A stretch of 64,000 nt of DNA from Chaetorhynchus papuensis (taxonomy: Eukaryota; Chordata; Aves; Passeriformes; Rhipiduridae): assembly GCA_013396525.1 (NCBI GenBank), contig VWYX01000218.1:692576-756575 (forward strand), given 5' to 3'. The position numbers were made by a program, and so were the translations under genes. The notes under the pieces were generated by a model. It was not told the origin of the DNA, did no database searches, and saw only the letters and a program-made list of their open reading frames with translations. This document shows positions 49,702 through 61,503 of this stretch, piece by piece. The stretch's first letter is position 1. Every line of letters starts with the position of its first letter.

Positions 49702-52700
49702 GTAAAGAACACAAATTATTCCAAGTAACAAATCGGCTAAATGGAATAATAAGTCTGTGAGACTTTCATGAGCACAGAGAGTTGTTAGTCTCTGTAATAA
49801 CACTGCCATTCCTGTGAACAGATTCAGATCTTGCCCAAAATACACCACTCTAACTGAATTTCTATGTCTCTAAGCCTTCCCCTCAAAACACTTATTTAAA
49901 TGCCAGTGATTGGATTCCTTATTTTTTTCATTTTATATTCATTGTAACATCAGTCAATTAAAGAAACTTGGATAATGGGTTCTTTATCACCAATTCAAAA
50001 TTCCCTTTCCATTCTCCTTTGTGGAACCATTTAGCCTGTGTCTCTGGTATTGTTTCTCTCTGTTCAGCCAGCTTATCCAATCTTGGCCATTTCCTCTGGT
50101 ATAATCTTCCATGTTTGTGACTCTTGGGGGACCCGCCTTTCATTTTTATTGCCCCACCTACTGGAAAATTCTTTGCTTGTTATTTTATTTTAAAACTTTC
50201 AAATTTTCAATAGTCTGACTTACTTCCTCTCCATCTATCAAGTGTTGTGAAAGCAAAAAAAAAGAGAAACTTATGAAAGAAATGGTAGTGTATTTATACT
50301 TTTAAATTTAGGTCTGCATGGCAAAGTGATCTGAGCTCCATAATGTGCAGAATAAAGGCCTATGGAAAAAGCAATCCACTCCTTTCTTCATCATGGAAAT
50401 ACCAAGTCACTGTACATTCACAAGTGGGTTTTACTTCAAAGTTGTGTGTCATGCAAAATAATGAGTTGTTAGCTATTACATTTAAGAAAAGGATTACTGT
50501 GAACTTATTTTAAAAGGTAATCTTATTTCTCTTACTCATGGTGACTCATTGGTTATGACATTTGAGTTAGAAACATGCCATATAGAGATAACTGCTCGGG
50601 GTGTTATTCGTAATCAGCGTCTGCCAAACACTGAGTAGCAGGAAACCAAGACAACAGAGGTTGTCTGCTATGCTTGGTTTGAGGGCACAGGACGAGAATG
50701 CTTACTTTTAATCTTTGACCTTTTGGTAGAGGATTATGAAACAGGCAACCAGATAAATATTATTTTGGAACAAACAAACTGAACCAAAAAAAAAAAAAAA
50801 AAAAAAGAAGGTTTGGTCTTCCATTAGTAAAGATATGTTCATACTTAAACCTATGTAAATTATAGGTTCATTTTTTTTCACAGCAGAAAAAATATGAGAC
50901 TTAAAATTTCATGGAAGTTTATCAGGGATTTAGTATCTGGAAGAGGAATGACCTTTTTTTAATACTTTCAGCTTCTAAAATAAATATGGAGGAGGAAAGA
51001 AGTAGTCAGTACCTGAAGATGAATGCTGTGGGATATGATCTGGGGAAGAAAGAACAGTGCATCACTACATAAAAACGCAATAGCTACTAAATGCAAACTG
51101 CTTGTGAGACAAATGGACATCATCCTGATCAACATCACATAATGTTACGAAGCCTGCATGTGACTGATGCAGCAATGGTGTGAAACAGCCAAGGAACAGA
51201 GTTACAACAGCAATGACTTGTCAAACATATTGGGGTTTTTTAATTAATAGGTGCATTGTGTTTTCCCACAAAGATATTAGCAAAATTTTTGAGCCCAGCG
51301 AAGCCTGACTTGACTAGCTAGATCTCTCTGGACCTTCTCATGGACTCAAATTGAAGTACTGAGAGATATAGGTCAATCAATCTATCTATATATTTTAAAT
51401 ACAGATGTGTATATGTAGTTAGCCCATCTCTGCTCTCAGAAAATTCTTCCTGAAGCATGAGAGACCTTTACTGTGAGAAAGCAACAGGCACCAGTTTCTG
51501 TTCTACATTCTGGAAATATATGATTCTTTTTCCTCAACTTGAACTTTCTGAGATAAAATTATTTTCACTCAGAATCATCCAGAAAACTGCATATTGTGGA
51601 TATTTAGACTCAGGAGGAAGGGATGAGGCAGGGGGAAGAAATGCTCCAGACTCTATCAAAATGGTGCAAATTTTTGAGTAAAAATTGAAGCTCAAGTTTG
51701 TCACAACAGTGAGAATGCAGCAGCCCTTCCCGTGGACACCAGATAGTAAAACAAATGCATCTGAAACACATACCAAACAACCATTTCTTCCCTTCCTGTG
51801 TCAATGCAAATAGAATAAACACTTCTCTCAATAGTCTTCTAACATCATTGAATTAGAATGTGTCTAAACTGAAACTACATATTTTTCTATATATAAAGAA
51901 AAAAAAGCAATGAATATCAAAATGCTCAACAAGGTACAGTTGTTATACCGAACAGTGTACATACTTTTAGATATTGCAGTTGTGGCTTCCAAATGTCCTC
52001 CCTTTTTTGGTATCACACTGACTTATTTGATCTATAAAATCCTGAATGCATCATATTATGTCAAAATTTGACAAGTCAGGCCGGTGAAATTTTAAAAGGC
52101 ACTGTTTATGTGCATTCTAGTTGGAACATATATTTCACTATTGCTGTGAATTTTCCTTCTTAAGTACTTTCCTATAAAGCTTAACCAAAGCACAGAGGAA
52201 CAGTATGTTCCATCCATATGTGCCTGTAACATCCACTTGAGGTAAAGCATAGTTTATTTTAGGATCCATTTTCCATTCAACTGTGGAGGAAATGTGATAC
52301 ATTTCTAGATTCAGTTGTAGACTGAGAAGGGCAGGTGATAATAAACTGTTTATCATCCTTCTTTAATGTTTCAGCAAAAGGAAAAATAGAGTTTGAGAGT
52401 TTCTTACATGAAATGTTTCTACCAAATAGCAGATTAGATGCTATCTGTCTGTTATGATAATACTGCTTTCTGGAGCCTCTTTTCAGACAGCAGGAGTACC
52501 TCGGCTAAATAATTAACAAAATATTTGACTACAGACATCAGCTTATTTACCAGACATTTGTTATGCTATTTAACATAATAAAAGAGAGACAGTGTTTATG
52601 GTTTGTTAAGAAAACACCTTCTTTTTAAAACATTTTTATCAAACAGAGAAGACCTACTGGTGTCCCCATGGGTTTACCCAGAAAGGAGAGTAACCTCATC

Positions 52701-53640
52701 CCTCAAGTACTCTGAAATAGGGTTACACAATACAAAGTTTTCTGACCAATTTGCTTGAGCATGAAAGTAGAAAGAAACAAGTTTGGGGTAGCCTAGCGAA
52801 TGTGTCTTGACTGACCACTCAGCCAGCCAGCAAGTGCTTTCTCCTCTTGGCCTGCCAGTTTGGGCTAGCAGGTTTTTTATAGGTATTCAGACACATATGT
52901 GTAGGTATATATAGACCTTATTAGCCTATAGAGAAGCCAGCCCTGAGCCAGTCCATGGTTGTCATCACAAGCATGCCCTGCTCCATTACAGATAATGAGC
53001 CCTTCTGTGTTTGGAGAGATAAGGCACAAACCACAGATACACGTGGTTTCTGCCAGAGAAAGCCGTGGCCCAGCACAAATAGTACCAAGGAGGACCTGAT
53101 AACCCCAAAGGACCTGATCCCCATGATCAGTTATAGCAGTCCCCATAATGTCAAATACTGCCTCTGCTGCCTAGTTATTTCCCTATATTGGCCTGGATAA
53201 TGAAGAATTGATATTATAATTATCCTCTCATATTAGGCCTATTACCAGCAGAAAAATGTCCTGATGGTCACAGCATTTTAAGGACACAAAGAATAGGTGC
53301 AATGACTTTGAAGATTTTCAGTAGAGTGTAAAGCTGTATTAAATAAGCTAAAAAGGCTCCATACAGTAACAAAGCTCAACAGGAGCATCTGAGCTTGTGC
53401 TACAGGTTTATTGGCCAACATACCATGATGACACCTGTATTGTGGAAATAATAAAGCAGAAACTATAAAAGAGACTTGTATTTGCAAGACCTATCATGTT
53501 GTCGGTAATATATTTTCTGATTGATATTTTCTGATTCTATCGTCAGCCTGAAGAAAATATTTCCAATATATGATATAATGTTCTCTATCTTTGGGTAAAC
53601 ATATACATCATACATTAATTAATTTAGATTGGGTTTTTTT
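49702..53640. other. Unique AT-rich non-coding DNA
   Basis: No gene is recognised. An A21 run lies at 50786-50806. Positions 52.88-53.20 kb are less AT-rich, with overlapping frames of up to 89 codons on both strands and no known domain. No repeat family was seen. Confidence 0.65.
50786..50806 (+). repeat. A21 homopolymer
   Basis: This is a run of 21 A followed by GAAGG. No AATAAA lies within 30 bases upstream and there is no clear flanking duplication, so it is treated as a simple repeat. Confidence 0.95.
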
Positions 53641-53655
53641 GGGGGGGGGGGGGGG
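53631..53655 (+). repeat. GGG-T7-G15 homopolymer block
   Basis: GGG is followed by seven T and then 15 consecutive G. Long pure G-runs are rare and unstable, and error-prone in sequencing, so the exact length should not be trusted. It can form intermolecular or compact quadruplex structures in principle. Confidence 0.95.
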
Positions 53656-56600
53656 ATTTAGAAGTCCTGAAATTGGTTTAAGTTGAAAGTGTTTTACAGA
53701 AAATATTTATTATTTATGGATCAGTCAAAGATCTTTAGAGGCAGCTACAAATTTTGTACTTTTTTATTTACGGTACCTGCTACAAATGTAATCCTGTGCA
53801 GATTATCAATAGTGGGTAACATGTGGAAAAGCCTTTCAGTGGAGCAGCTTTAAAGAAATGAATCATCTAATTTCCAGAAGACAAATCAAGCATTGCTGGC
53901 CATGTGGTGGAAAATATAGGCAATCTGGCTGGATGTATTATGTCTATTTAAAGACACAACTGGAAAATAAACGGGAAGTTTGACACTTTCATGCGTCACA
54001 AGGAAAAGGCATAATACTGCCCTTGTACATGGAAATTGGGGGCATGGTACTTGGAACTATGGGCAGTATTCTCTTATTACTTGTGCACATTACAGGTATG
54101 AGTGGCATCATGTAATTCAACAAATTAGCTGTTCCCTCCCTTCCCTGCGTGCTCAGGAAGCTGGCATATTTTTCATTAACATCTCTAGCCTGTAAGTATA
54201 ACGAGGATTCAAGTAAAATGCTTTAATTATGTGGCTGTGTTTTTTACATAAGTAACAAAGTTATGAAAGAATGAAATATTTTGTTGTCCCGGTGTTTGCA
54301 CTATGCTCCACTTTCTACACATGGTACCTTTCAAAACAAAACACCAATTAAAAATAACTAAGTGGAACATTGAGAAATTCATGTTCCATGGAACAAAAAA
54401 TTGTTTCAAATCGGTGGTACAGGACCAAATTGGCAGCATTACAGTTATTAGCATTGCTTTCTCAGCTAACCAGGAGAAAACTCCTTCTGGCAGCTTTCTG
54501 TGTGTATTTTCATTGCTTTATGTGACACATAAGTACAATACAGAATATAAAATATATTAACATGCGTACGAAGGAAAGGCGTGAAAACATGTACTTTTTA
54601 TGAACCACAACAAGTATTTTCTAAATGCTGAGATTCATTGTGGTCTACAATAATTCCTGTTCTTAATTTGTATTGTAATTTGTTCTTTTCTTCTTGTACT
54701 TCTAATATTATGATCTTTTTCCCTTTCTAAGTGGTATAATTATGCATTGAAAACCTGCATTGGTTTGTTTCATATAAAAACATATATTGACATTCCTATG
54801 CACAAACTTAGAAAACTTTAATTTGCAAATTTTTGTATTGTTTATAACTGTTCAGAACACATGTAGACTCCAGAAATAGTGGAGATAGATACATATTGTG
54901 ATGGAACATGGTTCATGGCTCTACCATACAAAATTATACTACTCTGTTACATGACAACCTAATTTGTACTTTACATGTTTCCAACTCTAACTTAGGAGTC
55001 TGCTCTAGTGATTTTTGGAAAATCTGTTCATGTTGTGGTTTGCTCATTTTGGATATGATTCCAGCATGAAGCCTTCTCTGCAAGAAGTAAAACTTGTTCT
55101 AGCTGCTCATAAAATTTTCCCCAGAAGTGTTTATAAAAGCTAATAAAAAAGAAAGTGCTCATTATTTTTGATAAGCAGTGAAGGATTGGAAATACATATT
55201 TCAATAACAGAGCTAAAGCTATTTGGGAGTAAAGAAGAATATATATGCATTTTTAAACTGATAAGTGTTTCTCAAAAACATTAATTTTCATTAGTCACTT
55301 ACCTCAGAGTTGAAAACTTTAAACCTTTCTTTTAGCTATGGTTAAATGGAGGGAAAATACACCGAGTCCCAGCAAATGTCAAATCCAGCTTTAAAATATT
55401 GGGATTTAAAGGATGTATAATACCAATAAGTCTAAAACTATTAGGGCTTCCTAGTGAGAATATACAGGACTGGTTTATGTAGTTTTTGACAGAGAACTTA
55501 AATTAGCCCTGCAACATGGATGGTGTAACTTTTCCTGCTGCCTGGGAAAGAAATGCTGTCAAGCTCTAAGTTGTGGTGATGGCACTTAGTCTGTATGAGT
55601 CTAATAAAAGGGCAGAGTGTACGCATGTTTCTCCGATTTTAGATTTTTTTTCTCTTGGTCAGAACTTTGAAGTCTTTTTAAAGCTTTGTTCTCTTCCTCT
55701 TTTCCAGGCTAATAAAAAGAATTATTATTACTACCACATTTGTGTCTCTTGGATTTTATTTTGCCTAATGCAAGCATTTTTACAACATGATCTTGGACAA
55801 AGGAGCAATTAGAATTAAGGAGCCTTATCCAACAATTACAGCACTTATTGCAATTATAATAGTAACTTAGTAAGTTGATGACTTACTGAGTTACCCAAAT
55901 GATAAATTTTTATTTTGTTTTTAAAGTCAGCAAAAGCTTAATGCTAGAGTTTTGTAATGAGCCTGTGGTAACCAGATTTGTAGTCTGAAGCCTTCGTCTG
56001 CCACACTGTTAGCCATCAAAGGAGCCCTGTCCTACCAAGCTTTCTATTTTCACAACAGGATATCTGGTTTCTTTTATGAGGATACAGCTATGTTAATTTG
56101 GTTTAGTGGTTTGTTGGAGGTAAGCATGCTCTTCACAGCACAAACACCAAAATCCCCTTAAAGCAGTTCCTCGTTAATAGCTGGGGTCTGATTGGCAGCA
56201 TTGCATTGTAAAGTGTGATTTGGTTGGATAAATATGTTTAGTCTACTAAGCACTTTAGTGATTGAGTGTCTGTTAATGGATAAAGGTGGATTATGGCGAA
56301 ACCTCTACAGGCTGTCATTGAGCACTTAGAGTTGTGAGATGTCATGGGAGGAATGGAAAACAAACCGGCACTGTGGAAAACCTCACCAACTATAAAATAT
56401 TTTAAATATTTGGTGCCATTTCAGCATTTAGGTTTAAAATCATATTTCACTTGAGGAAAACAAAGCAGAGCAGATTGTGCAACTCATTGCCTTCTTGTTT
56501 GGCCTTAAAGAAAGCAGACTCATTACATGCATCTGGGCATATTCAGAGAGAGATCTTTCTGAGCACATGACAGTCAAAAAGCCACCAGGTACCTGGAGGG

Positions 56601-57644
56601 TAAGTGCAGAGTAGCTATAACTTTTCTTAGGTGTGTACTGTAAATCTTTTAATTCATCAAGAAGCAATGCAAGTCTGTGCAATTTTTTAAAACAGTATGC
56701 TTGGCTGCAGCTGTACAAACCCTTTTCTTTTTTTAACGCCTTCTCCAAAACAAAGATTTTTGCAATGCCATCCTTCCTCCTTCTCCTTCTAAACACTTAG
56801 AGGAAGATCTTTCTTACTTTTAAGAAAGGTAATATGATCCTCCATACAAACCACCAACAAATGTCACTTTTTTCCTCTACTCAGGTGTACACAGCTTTTT
56901 TATGAGGTGATAAATATCAGTTTACTTGAGGACTTGAAATGGCCTTAAGGCCAAGTGGCAGATATTCAGGAACATACATAGAGACTCACCATTTCTGGTG
57001 GGTTTTAAAACCTGTGTGTCCTTATTGATGACCATGGTATAGTGATTTGCTAAGTTTGATTATCATACTGCAAAGTACAACCTAAAGTAGCAGGTGAATT
57101 ATACACCCAGACGATTTTAGTGTTCATCTGAAATGCTTATACAGAGCTTTGTATGTCTTTTTAAGTTGTTAAGCTAAAAATATCCTTGGGTTCTTGTGGG
57201 GTTTTTTTGAGTGAGTGGAGGTTTGTAATCAAGGAAAAGCCTGGAACTCTTCCTTCTCTTCTCTTTTCTGGTCTCTTTTATTCTTTTCCTATCGAAGATA
57301 TCTCAGACCCATGCCTTCCACTTGATAGCTACCATGTGTCGGTATATGTTCAAGCCCACAAAATTTTAAAAAACTCTCATGAAATTTTTAGAGCGGAAAG
57401 CTTATTCCCACTTAGTTTTGGGAAGCTTCTTGCAGCTTCACTGTAAACCAAAATGTTTCACACACTTTGTTCATCTGGTTAAGACTGTCTCCACATGAGG
57501 TCTACCTTTTGGTCAAGTCCAGGTTAGTTATGGTCTTTACCGTAGGTGCTCTTCTAAAAGATATATAAAGTCTCAAATGTATTTAATGGATTTGAAAGGC
57601 ACCTAATAATTAGGTCAGCACTTTCTATTATGCTACCCTAAAGA
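53656..57644. other. Unique AT-rich non-coding DNA
   Basis: No gene is recognised. The longest frame (56440-56796, minus, 118 codons, GTG start directly after a stop) shows no domain and no splice context. Positions 54.55-54.85 kb are very AT-rich. No repeat family was seen. Confidence 0.65.
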
Positions 57645-57700
57645 ACAGGCTAGATGGTCATAAAAGTTATTTCCAGCCAAGTGGAATGGAATTTCTCGCT
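57645..57700 (+). mobile_element. Short CR1-like 3' tail remnant
   Basis: CAGGCTAGATGGTCATAAAA followed by GTTATTTCCAGCC matches the CR1 3' phrase '(g)actagatgatc.taaaggtc.cttccagcc'. Only about 40-50 bp are recognisable. The following GGAATGGAATTTCT may be the decayed octamer tail. It is short enough that chance cannot be excluded. Confidence 0.45.
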
Positions 57701-58430
57701 AGAATCCATGCAACCACTCCCCTATTGCATAAATTTAACATAGAGAAAAACAGAATTGTAGAAAATCTTTTCCTGTGCTTCTTATCACAACTCTACTTTC
57801 TTGAATGAGGTAATAAATCACCATTTTAATTATTGGTTTCATATAACACAATTGCCTCAAATCATAGAAATCTTGCTCTTGGCTGTTAATTGTTAGCAAT
57901 AATAAGATATAAAAATGGAAGGAATTTTTTTATAAATATGTAAAGATATTTTTTATTACATATACTGCTTTTGATTTAGATACTGCCTCTAGCTTATTTG
58001 CAAAGAAAGAACCATACTACCTGGCATGCTAGACCAGTTGGAAATAAAAAATACAGCTGAGGAAATTATGGCAGAAAAAAAATATTTTATTTTCTAAGCC
58101 TTTAATATGTTGGATTGCCTTCACATAGAAGATCATTTTTACTACAAAGAAGAAAAAACAATGCAGGGCTTATGGAAGATTTTATTATCTAAGCAGCAAT
58201 GTAGAATATCCTGTTACTTGTTCTTAAACGTATTACCCTAGCTAAATGCCCTGTTTTTAAAGATTTGTTCACTGATTTTACAAGTCAACTAAAAGGTAAA
58301 ATGAAATTTTGGAAATTCCTTGGACAAGTGATGACATTTGAAAAAGGCTTGAGAAAGCAGCTGATTGACTGAGGACAAAACCAGAACTTCTGGGTAAGCA
58401 TAAGATAAACTAAATTACTGTATCAAGATT
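57701..58430. other. Unique AT-rich non-coding DNA
   Basis: Nothing is recognised: no repeat, RNA gene or frame of note. Confidence 0.65.
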
Positions 58431-58890
58431 TTGGATGGATGAGGAGAAGAAAAGCCAGGTAAAGGACTAACATTGTGAAAATCCTATTGACAAAAGAACA
58501 GGAATAATTACTACTAAAAAGTATTTAAGGGAAAATAAATAACAGGAAGGCAGAACATTGGTGACTGGAAAGGAGCAGAACAGAAAAACATGGATGATGA
58601 TAAGGACATAAGAGGAATAAGATGTAGATAATACTGTTTTGAAATCATGAGCAAATTTTGGATGTGAAAACAGCAGACTGACAAGACATGAATGAGTCAG
58701 GTGATAACAGAGGAGTAATTTAAAGTTGAAAGGAAGGATGGAGAAGGTGAAGAAAAAAGTAAGCTGTCTGAAGGGAAAGAAGTAAGCGAAAGATTCAGTG
58801 AGACGGCAGGAGAAGAAGCTGAATATAGATGTCTTGTGAGAAAAAGCAAACATAAGAAAGCACTGATACTGAAGACAATCAAATATTTTG
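58431..58890 (+). other. Purine-biased (A/G-rich) block
   Basis: The + strand is markedly rich in A and G (GAAG, GGAAAGG and GAAGG words) without a regular tandem unit. The opposite strand therefore has few stops in one frame and shows the longest gap-free frame of the window (58467-58946, 159 codons). That frame is dominated by F, S, L and Y. I read it as a composition artefact. The strand asymmetry may reflect an ancient, decayed purine repeat or an old transcript. Confidence 0.6.
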
Positions 58891-59807
58891 CAGTAAATCT
58901 TTTTTGATTTTGTATAATGTAGCTGGGAAGTAAAGAAATATAACATCGTGGAGCTTTAATTTTATGCCATGGACAAGCAATTTACCTTAGAAATTTTAGA
59001 ATGTTTTAAGAGAAAAATCATCAATATTGGCTGGATTATAAATGTTTAGCAATGTTATTAGTCTAATGAGAAATATGAATTTAAGAATTTTGGGGTCAGT
59101 ATCTTAAAGTGATGCCATGACTTTCAGGCTGAAAAAGTTCTTTTTCTAGAAGTTAGATAGAGATGCAGACACTCAGGCTAACTTGGACTTCTTCTGCTAG
59201 CATTTCCAGTTTTGCTATTGCATCTTTCTTTTTCTGTAAAAGAAATAATTTTCAAATTTAAAAGTGCTTTTCTCTCCTAAGCTGCTTCATAGGGCTTTCA
59301 CGTTAAAGACAGAATGGGAAAACAGACTGGCTAAACAGGGGAAACAGTAAAAACTGCACATAGGAAAGTGCTCTAGGTGCGTGAACTAATCAAACAAGAG
59401 AAAACAGGCATTAAAGAGCAGGTAAGGAAGTCATTTAAACTGCTGTAATTTTAAGTAGCAGCATACCTAAACAGGAGGCAAATTTTTTGAGCATAAATAG
59501 TTCCTTAATGTTAAATAAACACATATACACACAATACGTGCATAAATACTAGCTGGGGGTTTTTGTTGGGTAGGTGGGTTTTTAGTTTTGGTCCACAACC
59601 TTGGCAGTAGTTTTCTTATCTTGCTCAGTGCAGTTTTTCTGCTTTGGTTAGCCTTAACCACAGCACTGTACCTCTGTTCCTGAACTGCAGGTGAAATATG
59701 TGCAGCTTTTGCAACCCTTTTTCACAAATACCCAGCAGGCATCCAAACACTTTCAAGCAATAAATAAGACCCCACAAACAAAAGCAAATTAAACCTTCCA
59801 CTTCTAT
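58891..59807. other. Unique AT-rich non-coding DNA
   Basis: No gene or repeat is recognised; frames are short. Confidence 0.65.
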
Positions 59808-60059
59808 TCATAAAAATATATATGCAGCTTTATTTAACCAATCAGATGGCTGTTTGTGACACGTGAAATAACTTGGTGGTCTTAGCCTAACTCCAACTGG
59901 ACAGCTGTTTGGAACATAAAATTCTCTGCCATAATTGGCTTTAACCGGCATCCTTGTCAGAGAAATAGCCAAGTTTTCTGGGGCCACAGAGACTTTCTCA
60001 TAGCCTAGAGGTGGTTCTTCTAGATTAAGCATGTGGGTGGCCTGTTGATAGTGGTACAA
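59808..60059 (-). CDS. Coding-like ORF, unidentified (candidate terminal exon or pseudogene)
   Basis: This is an 83-residue frame with unusually protein-like, non-repetitive composition for this window. It is rich in P, G, Y and charged residues (ending ..SDWLNKAAYIFL) and has no F/K/N bias. There is no proper ATG at its start: the frame opens at TTG and stays open further upstream. A possible splice acceptor (CTATCAACAG) lies just inside, giving an exon start at 60041. An AATAAA lies within the last codons, and the stop is TGA at the left end. I do not recognise the protein. It could be the last exon of a minus-strand gene, a retrocopy remnant or chance; 83 codons alone is not significant. 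Confidence 0.22.
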   Translation of the reverse strand: MYHYQQATHMLNLEEPPLGYEKVSVAPENLAISLTRMPVKANYGREFYVPNSCPVGVRLRPPSYFTCHKQPSDWLNKAAYIFL

Positions 60060-60320
60060 TTTAAAATAACTAAAAAAGCAACTTTATACTGCTGGAATTT
60101 TTTGTATTATGTCTTTATTTTTTTTTTACAGATCAGGATATAATTCTACTCCTGAGATTCTCCTAAATGTTAAATTTTAAAAATGTAATGTATATTAATG
60201 TTGAAAGGTGTTTTAGAAACTGTTAAATAAATTATCCTTTGGCAGCCAATAGCAAAATAATAAAAAGGTACTGGATTTTAATTCAATACTTAAAGCAATA
60301 CTCTTGTTTTTTCCTTAAAA

Positions 60321-60344
60321 GAGAAAAAAAGAGAGAGAGAGAGA
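60321..60344 (+). repeat. Short GA-rich microsatellite
   Basis: GAGA, then seven A, then seven GA units. It is pure purine on the + strand. A simple repeat. Confidence 0.9.
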
Positions 60345-61340
60345 TTTAGAACCAGACTGGTTTGTATTAGTGGAAAGGGAAGTGCCACAATTGCCACCTA
60401 GTTAAAGCCAGATCTCCAAATTTATCCTGTGCCGGGAACAAATAAATTGTGGAATTGGAATGAAACTCAAGCCAAACATCTGAATAAATGGTGAAGTAGT
60501 CTAAAAGAAAATTTAGAAATTCTAATCTCAAAACAGAAACTAATGAAGAAGAACATACCTCATCCAGATTGAGAAACTGTTCAGAAACATTTTGGTCAAT
60601 GCCTGCCTGGAATAAACACTCTGCCTTTGCCTTGACTGATAGTACTATAATGCAGAGTGTTCCTCAGACATATAAATTTATATAAGCCCAAACACAATAT
60701 GCCATAGAAAGTCTGAGATAGCTCCAAACACTGTGAAATGAGGAGAGTGAAATGTATAAATTATTATAAAAACAAGTACCAAATTCTCTAATTCCCTGTA
60801 GCATGTGCAATGCCTTGGCACCAAATATAACATACAATCTGTCTGAAATAGTAAAGATTTACACTCACTTTGCACTAATGTAAATGCCTGTGCAGGGCAG
60901 TGGATATCTTGGCCTATAAAGTGAAATTGTTTAACTGCTACAAGAGAAATGTTACTGTAGTATTCATTTTTGAAAGTCTGTCTACTTTTTTCTTTCCCAG
61001 TGACCGCTTTTTCAAGAAACGCCTCTTTTATTTGCCTTTTATATTCTGTCTTGTGTATGAGCCCTTGACTAGCTGAGGGGAAAATGTAGGCTTCCTAATA
61101 TGCTGTGGAAAAAAAAGAGATGTGGGATGGGCTTTTCCATATTAGAAAAAATAAAAAACAAACAACAAAAACCCAGTTAAGTCAGATGGCCCCATGCTTT
61201 GTACTGCTCCCAAGGCCTATCAGAAGAGCACTGTACAAAAACAAAGCCTGGTGAAGAGGAAGCAGCTGCAGGGGTGATATAGAGCTCTTTCTTATAAACA
61301 AAGAGCACCAACAAATCTGTTTGAGCATGAATATTAGATT

Positions 61341-61367
61341 TGCTGACTTTTGCTGACTTTTGCTGAC
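61341..61367 (+). repeat. 10-bp tandem repeat, 2.7 units
   Basis: TGCTGACTTT occurs twice perfectly, followed by a partial third unit TGCTGAC. It is a recent-looking slippage duplication. Confidence 0.93.
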
Positions 61368-61485
61368 ATCACCATGGGAGATAAACATATTACAAGGAGT
61401 GGAACAGCTTGTTGCTTGAGAGGTTGCCAAATGTGATAAGTGAATGGCAAAGTGGCAAATGAAGACAGGGTGCCCATCCTGACAG

Positions 61486-61503
61486 TCTCAGCCATAGCTG
61501 AGA
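61486..61503. repeat. Perfect 7-bp hairpin
   Basis: TCTCAGC and GCTGAGA are exact reverse complements around a CATA loop. There is no T-run after it and no gene before it, so no terminator role is implied. Confidence 0.8.

Noticed and set aside
56440..56796. 118-codon minus-strand frame starting with GTG
   Set aside because: A vertebrate nuclear gene would not be expected to start at GTG directly after a stop. No domain and no splice sites of quality.
58467..58946. 159-codon minus-strand frame with a membrane-like hydrophobic profile
   Set aside because: The F/S/L/Y-rich content follows from the purine-biased + strand. No domain, splice context or balanced composition is seen.
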